Positions 16,789-26,806 of a stretch of 64,000 nucleotides of DNA are shown piece after piece. Within the stretch, counting starts at the first letter, position 1. Every line of letters starts with the position of its first letter. This stretch comes from Corynebacterium kroppenstedtii DSM 44385 (GTDB lineage: Bacteria > Actinomycetota > Actinomycetes > Mycobacteriales > Mycobacteriaceae). The stretch spans positions 2,356,001 to 2,420,000 of the forward strand of contig NC_012704.1 in NCBI RefSeq assembly GCF_000023145.1. The letters are read 5' to 3'. The position numbers were made by a program, and so were the translations under genes. The notes beneath the pieces are model-generated. The model worked only from the letters and a program-made list of their open reading frames with translations, did not search any database and was not told the DNA's origin.

Positions 16789-18249
16789 ATGGTGTCACCC
16801 CACAAGGACAACCCTGAGCGTGGTTCGAAACCGAACCGTGGTGGTCGCGAGGAATCGGGCCGCGATGTCGCCGGACAAGGCCGCGGTGACGTCGGGCCTG
16901 ATAGTCCAGCGCATGAGCCGGCAGGTTCGACGGACGCATCAAGCGGCACGTCGAGCACGTCTGGCACCGAGGAACAGGGCCGTACGCGGGGTATTTCACG
17001 ACGCCAACTCTTCACTACCGCCGGGTTTGCTGGCCTCGCCGGAATCGCCGGCGCGGGCATCGGCGGGTTAGCCGTCCATGCTGCGGAAAACAAGGACAAA
17101 TCCGACCCAACCTCGCTCGTCTACCCGTTCCGCGGCGAGCACCAGCAGGGAATAACAACTCCTGCGCAAGACAACATGTACACCGCCGCGTTCGACATCA
17201 CGACGGACGACGTCGACGACCTCAAGGACATGCTGACCTCGTGGACGTCGGCGTCGGAGCAAATGTGCGCAGGGGAGCTGATTGGTGGCGAGCCGAACGC
17301 CAACCCTAAGGCCGTCCCGAGGGACACTGGCGAGGCGTGGAATTACCCCGTCGGCGGTTTGACCATTACTTTTGGCTTCGGGAAGGGGCTTTTTGTCGAC
17401 GACGACGGTAAGGATCGCTTTGGTCTGAAGGCGAAGATGCCGGATGTCATCAAGGAGGGGATGCCCAAGTTTGCCAATGAGGCGCTGCGTTCTGAGCAGA
17501 GCGATGGCGATCTTTTGGTGCAGGTGTGCTCCAATGATGCGCAGGTGTGCGTGCATGCGATCCGGAATCTGACGCGGATCGGTTTCGGCACTGTGCGGCT
17601 GCGGTGGGGGCAAATCGGGTACGGGCGGACGTCGTCGACCAGTACTGATCAGGACACTCCCCGGAACTTGTTTGGGTTTAAAGACGGCACTCAGAACATC
17701 AAGAGCGACGAAACCGATGCGCTGGATAAAGACGTGTGGGTGACGGATGGGTGGATGGCCGGCGGCAGTTACTTCGTCGCCCGGAAGATCCATATGTATC
17801 TCGAGGTGTGGGATCGCGTGATTTTGGAGGAGCAGGAGGATGTGATCGGGCGTGATAAGCGCTACGGTGCTCCCCTGTCTGTTGAGGACCCCTCCGATGA
17901 TCACGAGTTTGACGACGTTGATTACACTGCCCGGCGCGGCGGGAAGCTGGCTGTACCAGCGGATTCTCATGTGGCTGTCGTTGCCCCGGAACACAACAAA
18001 GGCCATCGGATGCTTCGGCGTGGATACAACTACACCGATGGGAATGATTCCTTGGGCAGGTTGAACGCCGGATTGTTCTTTATTGCGTATTCGAAGGATC
18101 CGCGCAAGGGGTTCTATCCGATCTTGAAGAAAATGACGGAAAAGGACGCCATGACTGAGTACCTTCAGCACCAGGCGTCTGCTTTATTCGCTGTCCCTGG
18201 TGGGATTAGGGAGGGCGATTCGATGGTTGGCCAGCGACTATTTGAATAG
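16789..18249 (+). CDS. efeB: EfeB deferrochelatase/DyP-type heme peroxidase, Tat-exported
   Basis: A 486-residue protein. After about 60 disordered residues comes a twin-arginine signal (SRRQLFTTAGFAGLAGIAGAG), so export of the folded heme protein is expected. The DyP fold shows the GFKDGTQN (GxxDG) distal motif, the proximal heme His in PADSHV and RRGYNY near the end. With EfeO and EfeU it oxidises ferrous iron for uptake; some members also release iron from heme. AGGAGG sits two bases before ATG 16789, so the adjacent GTG at 16792 is an equally good start. Confidence 0.88.
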   Translation: MVSPHKDNPERGSKPNRGGREESGRDVAGQGRGDVGPDSPAHEPAGSTDASSGTSSTSGTEEQGRTRGISRRQLFTTAGFAGLAGIAGAGIGGLAVHAAENKDKSDPTSLVYPFRGEHQQGITTPAQDNMYTAAFDITTDDVDDLKDMLTSWTSASEQMCAGELIGGEPNANPKAVPRDTGEAWNYPVGGLTITFGFGKGLFVDDDGKDRFGLKAKMPDVIKEGMPKFANEALRSEQSDGDLLVQVCSNDAQVCVHAIRNLTRIGFGTVRLRWGQIGYGRTSSTSTDQDTPRNLFGFKDGTQNIKSDETDALDKDVWVTDGWMAGGSYFVARKIHMYLEVWDRVILEEQEDVIGRDKRYGAPLSVEDPSDDHEFDDVDYTARRGGKLAVPADSHVAVVAPEHNKGHRMLRRGYNYTDGNDSLGRLNAGLFFIAYSKDPRKGFYPILKKMTEKDAMTEYLQHQASALFAVPGGIREGDSMVGQRLFE

Positions 18250-18288
18250 ACCGCGCCCGAGGAAACCCCAGGGGAACAACGCCAGGGG

Positions 18289-18642
18289 TTATGACTTCAC
18301 TAACCGGGCGATGGCTTGTGATGCCTCGTGGAGTTTCTGTTCAGCTTCATCGCCACCGGCTTGGGCGGCATTGAGTACACAGTGATTGAGGTGGTCGTCG
18401 AGTAACCCCAGGCCAACCGCTTGCAGTGCCTTCGTGAGCGCGCTGATCTGCGTCAGGATGTCCACACAGTATTTCTCATCCTCGATCATTTTTGTGATCC
18501 CGCGCGCTTGCCCCTCAATTCGCTTCATCCGGTGAAGGTACCGCTCTTTTTCCGAGATATAGCCGTGGGGGGCGTGGGCCTCGTGGCACGCGTGGCATAG
18601 TTGCTGCTCAGCCGCGCTATCCATGGTTGATGAGGTTGTCAT
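18289..18642 (-). CDS. csoR: Copper-sensing repressor CsoR
   Basis: A 117-residue all-helical DUF156-family repressor. The Cu(I) ligands are present: Cys in KYCVDIL and the His/Cys pair in HLNHCV. The core [15 protein letters not shown] is characteristic. An N-terminal extension adds CHACHEAH, two further cysteines and two histidines that might bind metal. Its start overlaps the copA stop by four bases, so copZ, copA and csoR form one transcript and CsoR should repress its own operon, releasing when it binds Cu(I). Confidence 0.9.
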   Translation of the reverse strand: MTTSSTMDSAAEQQLCHACHEAHAPHGYISEKERYLHRMKRIEGQARGITKMIEDEKYCVDILTQISALTKALQAVGLGLLDDHLNHCVLNAAQAGGDEAEQKLHEASQAIARLVKS

Positions 18643-21074
18643 TTCGCCCGCTCCTCCTCGACAGTGTGTGCAGTGGCATTCCTATCAGTCTTATCAGCGT
18701 GAGTGCCGACGTTCCTATTAACGCTGGTGAACCTGCGCAACCGGAGGCTATTGCCCACGACAAACACGCTCGAGAACGCCATGGCCGCTCCCGCAATCAT
18801 GGGGTTGAGAAGCCCCAGCGCTGCCACCGGAATAGCGGCGACGTTGTAGGCGAAGGCCCAGAACAAGTTGGTCTTAATGGTCGCGAGCGTCGCCCGGGAG
18901 AGGCGCACCGCATCAACGGCGCTGGTGAGGTCTCCGCGAACGAGTGTGATGTCGGCGGCTTCGATAGCGACGTCCGTACCGGTGCCCATAGCCAGACCAA
19001 GGTCTGCTTGAGCTAACGCCGGTGCATCGTTGACGCCATCGCCCACCATGGCCACGGTTTTCCCTTGGTCCTGAAGACCGCGGATGACCTGCACTTTGTC
19101 GGCGGGAAAAACGTCGGCTTTGACGTCGTCTATTCCTACTTCTTTGGCGATACGCTGGGCAACGACCTTGTTGTCGCCAGTCAGCAAGACGGGGTTGAGG
19201 CCGAGTCCTTTCAGCTGGCTTATTGCCGTGGCACTGGTGGGTTTCACAGTGTCTGCGACAACCAGAATCCCGCGTGCTTCACCGTCCCACGCAATGGCGA
19301 CGGCGGTTTTCCCAGCGTGTTCAGCATCGTTCTTCGCGCGTCGGAGTTCATCGTCCAAAGGGACTCCGGCTTCATTGAGCAGGGATTCTTTACCGACGAG
19401 CACGTCGCGGCCGTCCACGACTGCCCGCACGCCACGGCCTTCCTTGTTCTGGAAGTCGGTGACCTCGTGGGCCTCGAGTCCCTTCGACTTCGCCGCCTGT
19501 GCGATAGCTTGTGCGATGGGGTGCTCGGATGAGTCTTCCACTGCGCCGGCGATGGCCAGGACTTCATCGTCGGATGAGGTGCTACCAGCATGAACACTGG
19601 TCAGCGCCATTGTTCCTGTGGTGACTGTGCCTGTTTTATCCAGCACAACAGTGTCAATGTTCCGGGTGGATTCCAGGACCTCCGGCCCCTTGATCAGTAC
19701 ACCCATCTGCGCACCGCGACCGGTACCAACCAGCAACGCTGTCGGCGTCGCCAGTCCCAAGGCGCAGGGGCACGCCACAACGAGGATCGCGACTGCGGCT
19801 GTCATGGAGGCAGCGAATCCGTGCCCCAATACGAGCCAGACGATGAGTGTGAGCAGGGCGATGCTAATCACAGTGGGGACGAAAACACCGGAGATACGGT
19901 CCGCTAAGCGCTGGACCTGGGCTTTCCCGGTTTGCGCGTCCTCGACCATGCGCGCCATCTGCGCCAACTGGGTATCGGACCCAACTCGGGTTGCACGAAC
20001 TACGAGCCGCCCGCTGGTGTTCACCGTCGCACCAGTGACGTGGTCGCCAGAGCCAACTTCCGCGGGGACGGACTCTCCGGTGAGCATGGACTCGTCGATA
20101 GCCGAGGAGCCACTTACGATGTCGCCATCCGTCGCGATCTTTTCACCGGGCCGGACCACGAACATGTCTCCAACCTGGAGCTGTTCGACGGGAATCCGTT
20201 TTTCTTGGCCGTCGTCAAGAAGCGTGACTTCCTTGGCGCCCATATTAAGTAGCGCCCGAAGGGCAGCCCCGGACTCTCGCTTCGACTTCTTCTCGAAATA
20301 GCGTCCTGCCAGTATAAATAGCGTGACACCGGAGGCGACCTCTAAGTAGATATTGGCCGACGCGTCGGTATGCGAGGCCATCATGGTGAAGGTGTGCTTC
20401 AGTCCTGGTTCGCCGGCTTTGCCGAAGAACAGGGCGTACAACGACCACGCGAATGCCACCAGCGTGCCCATCGAAATGAGCGTATCCATGGTGGTCGCGC
20501 CGTGTTTAAGGTTCGTCCAGGCCGCTTTGTGGAAGGGAAGTGCTCCCCACACGATGACAGGCGCTGCCAACGTTAGGGACAGCCACTGCCAGTTTCGGAA
20601 CTGCAGGGCAGGGATCATGGCCATAGCGATAACAGGGATCGCCAGCCATGCGGACACAATCAGGCGCTGCCGGAAGTTCGCCGTCTCTCGTTCAATCGGG
20701 CTTTCGCTCTGTGCAGATCCAGCGGCCCCGCTGCGTGGCGCGCGATCATCGTCGGCAGTGGAATCGTCGATGCTCTCATGAGCAGGCGTGGCGGGTTGGT
20801 CGAGCGCCGCTGTGTAGCCAGCTTTTTCCACTGTCTGGATAAGGTCATCAGCGGTCACGGTCGGTGGTGCTGTGACCTTGGCTTTTTCGGTCGCCAAGTT
20901 AACAGTGGCCTGCACTCCGTCGAGCTTGTTGAGCTTGCGTTCCACGCGGTTTGCGCACGATGCACAGGTCATTCCACCGATATCGAGTTCGATGACCGAA
21001 CCCTCGGGTATGGTCACACCGTCGATGGCACCTTGTGATGTGGTGTCAGGACTTGTCGTCACTGATTGTGGCAC
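18639..21074 (-). CDS. copA: Copper-exporting P1B-type ATPase
   Basis: An 811-residue P-type ATPase. Order: N-terminal HMA domain with GMTCASC (residues about 33-39), an Asp/Ser-rich linker, eight spans with the CPC motif ([15 protein letters not shown]), the TGES loop, phosphorylation site [14 protein letters not shown] nucleotide-domain motif, GDGVND hinge and a final MxxSS-type span ([15 protein letters not shown]). This is the Cu(I)-specific signature. It exports copper from the cytoplasm and receives it from CopZ, encoded 36 bases upstream. Start GTG 21072-21074 has AAAGGGAAG upstream. Confidence 0.93.
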   Translation of the reverse strand: MPQSVTTSPDTTSQGAIDGVTIPEGSVIELDIGGMTCASCANRVERKLNKLDGVQATVNLATEKAKVTAPPTVTADDLIQTVEKAGYTAALDQPATPAHESIDDSTADDDRAPRSGAAGSAQSESPIERETANFRQRLIVSAWLAIPVIAMAMIPALQFRNWQWLSLTLAAPVIVWGALPFHKAAWTNLKHGATTMDTLISMGTLVAFAWSLYALFFGKAGEPGLKHTFTMMASHTDASANIYLEVASGVTLFILAGRYFEKKSKRESGAALRALLNMGAKEVTLLDDGQEKRIPVEQLQVGDMFVVRPGEKIATDGDIVSGSSAIDESMLTGESVPAEVGSGDHVTGATVNTSGRLVVRATRVGSDTQLAQMARMVEDAQTGKAQVQRLADRISGVFVPTVISIALLTLIVWLVLGHGFAASMTAAVAILVVACPCALGLATPTALLVGTGRGAQMGVLIKGPEVLESTRNIDTVVLDKTGTVTTGTMALTSVHAGSTSSDDEVLAIAGAVEDSSEHPIAQAIAQAAKSKGLEAHEVTDFQNKEGRGVRAVVDGRDVLVGKESLLNEAGVPLDDELRRAKNDAEHAGKTAVAIAWDGEARGILVVADTVKPTSATAISQLKGLGLNPVLLTGDNKVVAQRIAKEVGIDDVKADVFPADKVQVIRGLQDQGKTVAMVGDGVNDAPALAQADLGLAMGTGTDVAIEAADITLVRGDLTSAVDAVRLSRATLATIKTNLFWAFAYNVAAIPVAALGLLNPMIAGAAMAFSSVFVVGNSLRLRRFTSVNRNVGTHADKTDRNATAHTVEEERAK

Positions 21075-21109
21075 TTCTCTCGCTTCCCTTTAGTGTGGCG
21101 GGTCAGTTT

Positions 21110-21319
21110 TTACAGGCGCGTGCCCGAGTAACCCGCTTCCTCCACTGCTTCAAGAACTTTCATGTCTTTAATGTCGTCATCCGAGCTGACGGTCAACATG
21201 CCAGTCTCAGCACTGACCTCATCGACGTGGACGCCAGGAATTTCGCTGACTTCGTCACGAACAGCGCGTTCGCAGTGGCTGCAGGACATGCCCGAAATCT
21301 TGTACTTACGTGTGGTCAT
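21110..21319 (-). CDS. copZ: Copper chaperone CopZ
   Basis: A 69-residue HMA-fold chaperone. Start ATG 21317-21319 has GAGGAG upstream; the open frame extends further but over the operator region. The metal site is GMSCSHC at residues 10-16. It hands Cu(I) to the ATPase encoded next. First gene of copZ-copA-csoR. Confidence 0.92.
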   Translation of the reverse strand: MTTRKYKISGMSCSHCERAVRDEVSEIPGVHVDEVSAETGMLTVSSDDDIKDMKVLEAVEEAGYSGTRL

Positions 21320-21379
21320 CACGATCTCCTCGATATTGCTGTTATTGACCGACGTCCACGCGGGCACGTGGGCGATCAC

Positions 21380-21396
21380 ATACCCTCCTGGGGTAT
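21380..21396. promoter_or_regulatory. CsoR-type operator 1
   Basis: ATACCC-N5-GGGTAT is a perfect dyad of the GC-box type bound by CsoR proteins, 60 bases upstream of copZ. It pairs with an identical-architecture site 34 bases further upstream. Confidence 0.7.
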
Positions 21397-21413
21397 CCGA
21401 TAGGTTCAACGCT

Positions 21414-21430
21414 ATACCCCCCATGGGTAT
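21414..21430. promoter_or_regulatory. CsoR-type operator 2
   Basis: A second ATACCC-N5-GGGTAT dyad, centre-to-centre 34 bases (about three helical turns) from operator 1, so two CsoR tetramers could bind on the same face of the DNA. Confidence 0.65.
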
Positions 21431-21585
21431 TCCGCAACGGCCGAGCTTTTACCGATTAACTCGCGACGGCCCTCGTCGTCGCGCGGGCCCCTCCCTCGTC
21501 GTACCGGCAACGCGTGTCCTGGGTTTCTGCAACAATGGGCCACACACCGTCCATAACCCAATCACCGAGGAGGACGAGCAGAATT

Positions 21586-23070
21586 ATGACTATCGAATAT
21601 TCACACACCGCACGCATCCCCTTCCCCCGTCGCGACGTCGTTAAGTATTACGAATCAGCTGGTGGCGCAGCACGTTTGTGCCCTGACTTTTCGACGACGC
21701 TCACGTCGGGCCCAAGCAAGGGGCTCGCGGAGGGCTCTGAAACTGAATTAGAAATGGGTTTGCCCTGGTTAGATGGCTTAGCGCCGGTCTCGACGACGGT
21801 GAAGTGGAAAGCGCGCCACACCGCGTACACGCCAGGCGAGTCGTTTACGGACACGATGGTGCAGGGGCCTCTGGATTCGTGGGAGCACACCCACACGTTT
21901 TCGGACGACACGTTTTCCGATTCCGGTGGTGGGTCCTCGCTTGTTCAGGATCAGGTGACCGCGGAGCTTCCGGGTAAGACGTCGGTTCTGGGTAAGAATT
22001 GGCTGGTCAAGCGGAAGATCGATAAGGAACTGGAGCGGACATTTGAATTCCGCACGCGCCAGATTGTGGCTGATCTGACTTTCCAGCAGCAGTTGCGTGA
22101 CGCGGCCGAGAAGGGTGGGGGCGCTAACAAAGATGGGGCCATCGACCCGACTACCGCCCAGACATTTGTCATCGCGGGCGAAACAGGCCTGGTAGGGCAG
22201 GCAATTTCGGCGCTCCTCCGCTCGCTTGGTCACAATGTTGTCGCGTTGACGCGCAGTTCGCGCACCTCGCGGGTCCCCGGCGTGACATATAAGCGGTGGG
22301 ATCCCAGCAAGGGTTCGCTTGATCCCTCCCTCCTGAAGGGTGCGTCGGCTGTGATCAATCTGGCCGGGACGTCGATCATGGGGCGCTTTACTGACGACCA
22401 CAAGAAGTCGATCCTTGATTCGCGTATCGACGCCACTACAACTCTTGTCGACGCGATGAAAGAGGCCGCATCGGATGGCGGCCCAACAACGCTTATTAAC
22501 GCGTCTGCCAGCGGATATTATGGTGCCGACGCGGGTACGGTCACGGAGGATTCGCCCGCCGGGGATGACTTCCTCGCCGACGTCTGCCAGCGCTGGGAAA
22601 GCGCCGCACTGAAGGCCGAAGAGGCTGGTATTCGTGTGGTTCTCGTCCGCACTGGCCTGGTGCTATCCGCCCGCGGAGGACTTCTGGGCGCGCAACTCCC
22701 GCTGTACCTCATGGGTGGAGGCGGTCCGCTGAACGGTGGTGAGATGTGGCAACCGTGGATTGGTATTGATGACCTTGCGCAGATCTACATTTGGTCCGCC
22801 TTTAACCCCGAGGTGTCGGGACCGATTAATGCGGCTGCTCCCAATGCTGTGAAGCAAAAGGAATTCGCATCCACGCTGGCGAAAGTTCTTCACCGCCCGT
22901 CCGTTATTCCGACTCCGCGTGTGGGGCCAGATGCGCTGATGGGTAAGGAGGGCGCAGATCAGCTCGCTCTCTCGTCGGTCAAGATGGAGCCCGAGGCGTT
23001 GGAGAAGAACGGGTACACGTTCCGCTTCACTGATTTAGAGGAGGCATTGCGCCACACGCTGGGGAAATGA
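21586..23070 (+). CDS. TIGR01777-family NAD-dependent epimerase with N-terminal SRPBCC domain
   Basis: A 494-residue two-domain protein. Start ATG 21586 has GAGGAGG about 17 bases upstream and begins MTIEYSHTARIPFPRRDVV. Residues 1-165 form a SRPBCC (cyclase/dehydrase-like) ligand-binding domain; residues about 185-494 form an extended-SDR domain with GETGLVGQAISALL (GxxGxxG NAD motif) and the family signature SGYYG and QRWE. Members such as the YfcH group and Rv2216 have no firmly known substrate. Monocistronic, with the copper operon divergent on its left. Confidence 0.85.
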   Translation: MTIEYSHTARIPFPRRDVVKYYESAGGAARLCPDFSTTLTSGPSKGLAEGSETELEMGLPWLDGLAPVSTTVKWKARHTAYTPGESFTDTMVQGPLDSWEHTHTFSDDTFSDSGGGSSLVQDQVTAELPGKTSVLGKNWLVKRKIDKELERTFEFRTRQIVADLTFQQQLRDAAEKGGGANKDGAIDPTTAQTFVIAGETGLVGQAISALLRSLGHNVVALTRSSRTSRVPGVTYKRWDPSKGSLDPSLLKGASAVINLAGTSIMGRFTDDHKKSILDSRIDATTTLVDAMKEAASDGGPTTLINASASGYYGADAGTVTEDSPAGDDFLADVCQRWESAALKAEEAGIRVVLVRTGLVLSARGGLLGAQLPLYLMGGGGPLNGGEMWQPWIGIDDLAQIYIWSAFNPEVSGPINAAAPNAVKQKEFASTLAKVLHRPSVIPTPRVGPDALMGKEGADQLALSSVKMEPEALEKNGYTFRFTDLEEALRHTLGK

Positions 23071-23105
23071 GGTAAAGCCCGCTAGCCAGCCCCTTGAGCG
23101 GCCCC

Positions 23106-23717
23106 CTAGTTGGTTTTGAAAATGACCCACCGCTGGACAACGAAGTTCACGGCGGTGGCCACTCCCTGACCAATGACATACCCGACGGTACCGGCGATAA
23201 ACGCGCTGGCCCCGGCGTTAAGCAAGAGGTGGTTCACCGACACCGCTAGCCCCCACTGCACGGCGAACATCAGTGCGTAAAGAGACATCGTTTGTAGGAA
23301 CTTCTTTGCCGACGGTTCCGCCTCGAAAGTCCAGCGTCGGTTGATGATGTAGGCCGTGATGGTGCCGAAGATGAAGCCAATGGCCTTTGCCAGCGGGTAT
23401 GACTGCCCAAACGCATGCTGAATGATCATGGTCAGGCCGTAGTCCACGACAGCGGAGATTCCGCCTGCGATCACGAATTTATAGAGGTGAGTGAGGACGC
23501 TCGCTCCCTGCGGAGCCGGTGCGTCGACGCCTGCGGTTCCGGGGGTGGCGGTGCCGGCTGATGCTGGGGCATCTGTGGCTGTGGCACCGCTCTCCGTCGC
23601 CGCATCAACGTCGTCCATCGCGGCACTCTCGGCAGCTAATGCCCCCGATAGGTTAGGTGTCAGCAGTTCCGGCTCGGCGTGATCATCGGTTGGGTGGTCA
23701 GGCTTGGTTTCACTCAC
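23106..23717 (-). CDS. GtrA-family membrane protein
   Basis: A 203-residue protein with about 75 disordered Ala/Asp/Thr residues at the N-terminus and a GtrA domain with four spans (LYKFVIAGGISAVVDYGLTMI; SYPLAKAIGFIFGTITAYIINRRWTF, which has the family N-R-x-W-T-F). The mycobacterial relative Rv3789 lies beside dprE1 and is linked to arabinan synthesis, first proposed as a lipid-linked arabinose flippase and later as an anchoring partner. Here it is 9 kb from dprE1, so a cell-wall role is inferred by homology only. Confidence 0.8.
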   Translation of the reverse strand: MSETKPDHPTDDHAEPELLTPNLSGALAAESAAMDDVDAATESGATATDAPASAGTATPGTAGVDAPAPQGASVLTHLYKFVIAGGISAVVDYGLTMIIQHAFGQSYPLAKAIGFIFGTITAYIINRRWTFEAEPSAKKFLQTMSLYALMFAVQWGLAVSVNHLLLNAGASAFIAGTVGYVIGQGVATAVNFVVQRWVIFKTN

Positions 23718-23837
23718 GCCCTGGGAGCTTACTCTTCAACGCGCTTCGCGGTCCTCCCCCGGCTCGTGTCCGTTGCCCGCCGACTCGTCGCCGTCATAGT
23801 TAGGCCGGCCTGTTATACCTAATCCGCCTTCCGATAC

Positions 23838-24956
23838 CTAGTCCGCGCGGATGATCGCGCGGCACAATTCAAGCCGTTCTAGCGAGGACAATCGCTTATC
23901 CCCCGTGAGCCCTATATGCTCAAAGGCCTGCAAAGTTTCGCTGGCCAGATGGTCAATTTCAGGAAGCTTCAGTTCCGACCCGTCGTCGGCTACCCAGCCG
24001 ATCGCTTCCATCATCGTTTCAATAATGTCCGCTCGCAGAGGACCTTCAACCAGGGCAGCTTGGGCCATGATTTCAGCAACCGCCGCATCGCGGCCGGCCG
24101 GGTCTTTTTCTTTAGGGAGACATCGGCATAGCGCCAGCGTGTCCGCATCCACATTCGTTTCTCGGCCTAAGTCCAAGGCCTGGAGCAGCGGAATGAAGTC
24201 AAAGATGCCACTTCGTTCGATGGCCGAGCGGATGATGGGTTTCGTCGCGTGCAAAATGTGCTGCGTCGTCGCCGCACCCGTTAGCTCTGCATTGATGCTG
24301 TCTAAATCAGCGTGCTCGTCTCCACCGACACACAACGCGTCGGGAGTCCCGTGGTCGCGTAAATAGCACTCGGCAACGTCGATATGAAAGTGCAGGTCAT
24401 CGGGGGCATCGGCGTTCTTATCGACGCTCCCCTCGCCGGCGTTAACATCCTCACTGCTCCCCTCGCCGGCGTTTGCGTCCCCGGTGCTCGCTTCGCCGGC
24501 GTTCGTGCCTCCAGTATTCGCATCCGTATCCGAGCGTTGGCGGCGGGTCACATCGAGCGTGTCGCCGGGGGCGTTGAGCAGCTCATACAGCGACTGGTCA
24601 CCAACGACGGACTCGCGTTCTCCCTCTACCCCGTCGCCCCCATGAACTGTCCATTCTGCGTCACCATCACACCCGAAGCACGTGTCCAGCACGGTGAAGA
24701 AATCTGCGACGTGGAGAGCGTCGTTAATCCCGATAATTCGGTACTGAGGGCCATCGCCACCGCTTTGGTGAACGGAGAGCACCAGGCTGGCGGCTTCCCG
24801 CGCGACAGGTTCATTCCCATCGAGGACGGGTTCGCGTTGGCTCTGAGAAAAATGGCTACCGTCACCGCCGCGCGCGCGACTGGCATAGTCGCTCAGTTCG
24901 ATGACGTTGTCATCGTCGCGGGCGGTGTTTGTGCTCATAAAACCCAGGGTAGACAC
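23838..24956 (-). CDS. Hypothetical protein with central decapeptide repeats, possibly pRiA4b ORF-3-like
   Basis: A 372-residue acidic protein; ATG at residue 7 (MSTNTARDD) is an alternative start. Residues about 50-130 (SLVLSVHQSG...ALHVADFFTVLDTCFG...WTVHGG) and 195-230 (FHIDVAECYLRDHGTPDALCVGG) recall the two halves of the pRiA4b ORF-3/IS1096 TnpR-like fold, split by a 50-residue acidic insert of three NAGE-type decapeptides. The C-terminal 120 residues are helical. The family match is weak and made by eye only. No membrane segment. Function unknown. Confidence 0.6.
   Translation of the reverse strand: MSTLGFMSTNTARDDDNVIELSDYASRARGGDGSHFSQSQREPVLDGNEPVAREAASLVLSVHQSGGDGPQYRIIGINDALHVADFFTVLDTCFGCDGDAEWTVHGGDGVEGERESVVGDQSLYELLNAPGDTLDVTRRQRSDTDANTGGTNAGEASTGDANAGEGSSEDVNAGEGSVDKNADAPDDLHFHIDVAECYLRDHGTPDALCVGGDEHADLDSINAELTGAATTQHILHATKPIIRSAIERSGIFDFIPLLQALDLGRETNVDADTLALCRCLPKEKDPAGRDAAVAEIMAQAALVEGPLRADIIETMMEAIGWVADDGSELKLPEIDHLASETLQAFEHIGLTGDKRLSSLERLELCRAIIRAD
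24426..24503. repeat. 30-bp in-frame tandem repeat
   Basis: GCTCCCCTCGCCGGCGTT starts at 24426 and 24456, with a two-base variant at 24486, an exact 30-base period that encodes the decapeptide NAGEx(S/T)... in the gene on the minus strand. Copy number may vary between strains. Confidence 0.8.
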
Positions 24957-25012
24957 AAATCCCGGGGCTGGTGCGCCAATTGTTCCCTACTTTGGGTTCG
25001 TCGGGCCGCCTG

Positions 25013-25699
25013 CTAGCCTTCAGTTGTGCGCGTGACCAGGGGAATCGGCTGTGGCTCCTTGCTGCCAAAGTGCTGCAAATAATCGGTGGCTTTGGCCCGG
25101 CGCTGGGCATCGATGCCGTTCCAGGTGTCCACTAACCTCCGAATTCCCTCCGCCCAGGCCCAGCACTCTTTGGCCAGCGGGTTGTCGACGCCGAGCGCGT
25201 CCGCGGCATCATAAGCAGGTTCCACGTCTGCGACGTCGGGGTACGTTTGCCCCTTCAAGGTGCTCTTGCCGTCCGCTTTCCGCCGCGCATTTTCGTCCTT
25301 CAACGCCTCTTTATACGAGGTCACTGCTTCCTTGATCGCGGCGACGGTGTCATCAACATTGACGACGCTCCACGTCGCACTCCCCTTATCGGAGATCGCG
25401 CTTCCTTCGTCATCGGCTTCAATGGCGGCGAGTGCTTTTTCCCCGCTATCGGTCGCCACAACAGGGTGCCCGTCGATAAGCATGGGAAGAACGGATTGAT
25501 CGAGTTTAGCTCCCGCCCAGGACAAATTATTCGTTTGACCAGGCTGGATGCTTGTTTTCCCCGTGCCGACGATCCACGCACCGACGAACTGCCCTGTTTT
25601 GGCTAGCGGGTCGGTGTCGATATGCCACACTGCGGTGGGCCCTTCACCGGCAACCACTGCGATGACGGGGTAGTTGCCGTCGGATTCAGCAGACGTCAT
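25013..25699 (-). CDS. Conserved hypothetical soluble protein
   Basis: A 228-residue protein starting ATG 25697-25699 with AGAGGACC upstream; an open frame continues 25 codons further without support. It begins with strands (YPVIAVVAGEGPTAVWHIDTD), has a Trp/Gly-rich first half, a helical Lys/Glu stretch (about 125-155) and a C-terminal helical part with ECWAWAEGIRRLVDTWNGID. No membrane segment, signal or known catalytic motif. I do not recognise the family. It is divergent from the NAD(P)-binding protein at 26071. Confidence 0.6.
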   Translation of the reverse strand: MTSAESDGNYPVIAVVAGEGPTAVWHIDTDPLAKTGQFVGAWIVGTGKTSIQPGQTNNLSWAGAKLDQSVLPMLIDGHPVVATDSGEKALAAIEADDEGSAISDKGSATWSVVNVDDTVAAIKEAVTSYKEALKDENARRKADGKSTLKGQTYPDVADVEPAYDAADALGVDNPLAKECWAWAEGIRRLVDTWNGIDAQRRAKATDYLQHFGSKEPQPIPLVTRTTEG

Positions 25700-26070
25700 G
25701 TGGTCCTCTTTCTTGGCTCTGTGTGCGTTACATACCGCGAGCCGTTGTGTGTCGCGAGTTATCGTCCGTACCACTCTATGACGTTGGCCGCTCGAGCACG
25801 GATTTCAGAGAGCGAAAATACTGCAGGTCGTTTTCTGTCAAAGCCCCCTGCGACGGAGAAACCCTTTGCGACGACGAAACCCCAGTCATCGGCGCTCTCC
25901 GTATGGTGGAGGGTCAACGGCTGGGGTTGATGCTGTTGATAATACAGCTCCTCGGACAGGCACTGTCAACCCCTGGATACCACTCGGAATCGTCGATACC
26001 CTCGAGCACAAAGACGTTGCAAAGTCAGCGTTGTTATGTCACAACAAAGCAAGACAACAAAGGAGTTAGC
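25700..26070. other. Divergent intergenic region
   Basis: No gene is seen. The region lies between two divergent genes and must hold both promoters. Near its right end a TTGT-N6-ACAA dyad (about 26031-26044) could be a regulator site upstream of the gene at 26071; no regulator can be assigned. Confidence 0.35.
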
Positions 26071-26709
26071 ATGACCAACGTTATCGTTCTAGGCGCCAGC
26101 GGCCAGATCGCCCGCCACGCCATCCCCATGATCGCGGACCAGGCCGACCACGGGGATAGCCTCACACTGTTTGCCCGCAACGCTTCCAAAGTCGATGCTC
26201 CCGACGGGGCCCGCGCCGTCGAAGGTGATGTGCTCGACGCGGACGCTCTTGGTGCAGCGCTCGAGGGCCAGGACATTGTTTATGCCAACCTTGCAGGAAA
26301 CCTCGACGAGCAGGCACGCGCACTTGTCGATGCCATGAAAACGGCCGGGGTCGCGCGTCTGATTTTCGTCGACGCGCTCGGAATTTACGATGAGCTGCCC
26401 GAGAAATTCAACACCTGGAACCGGGACGCCATCGGCGACGAGGCCCTGACCATTTACCGCCGTGCAGCGGACATTATTGAGGCCTCGGACCTGGACTACA
26501 CGATCGTTCGCCCAGCGTGGCTGACTAATAAGGAGGAGACCGATTACGAGCTCACCCAGCGTGATGAGCAGTTCAAGGGAACCGAGGTGTCGCGCAAGGC
26601 CGTCGCTGCGTTCATCGCGTCCGTCGTCGCTGACCCAACCCAACACTCGCGCGCCAACGTCGGAATCGACAAGCCGGGTACCGACGGCGACAAGCCTGCC
26701 TGGTACTGA
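26071..26709 (+). CDS. NAD(P)-binding (NmrA/atypical SDR-like) protein
   Basis: A 212-residue Rossmann protein. ATG 26071 follows AAAGGAG; the longer frame from 25723 is intergenic. It opens with VIVLGASGQIARHAIPMI (GxxGxxA dinucleotide motif), followed by the ARNASKV and EGDVLDADAL strands of the YwnB/NmrA-like NAD(P)H-binding group and ends at the DYTIVRPAWLTN strand. The SDR Tyr-x-x-x-Lys is not evident. Such proteins are redox-linked reductases or sensors. It precedes a dienelactone-hydrolase-like gene by 97 bases and may be co-transcribed. Confidence 0.75.
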   Translation: MTNVIVLGASGQIARHAIPMIADQADHGDSLTLFARNASKVDAPDGARAVEGDVLDADALGAALEGQDIVYANLAGNLDEQARALVDAMKTAGVARLIFVDALGIYDELPEKFNTWNRDAIGDEALTIYRRAADIIEASDLDYTIVRPAWLTNKEETDYELTQRDEQFKGTEVSRKAVAAFIASVVADPTQHSRANVGIDKPGTDGDKPAWY

Positions 26710-26806
26710 GAACCCCTGGTTGCGGATTCCGCCCGTCCTTATCATGGGTGGCGTAAGTCACTACCGACTCATTTCAAGAAAAGAAATTTCAAGGAAGGAA
26801 CCTGTA

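Noticed and set aside
17068..18171. 367-codon minus-strand ORF
   Set aside because: Antisense shadow of efeB.
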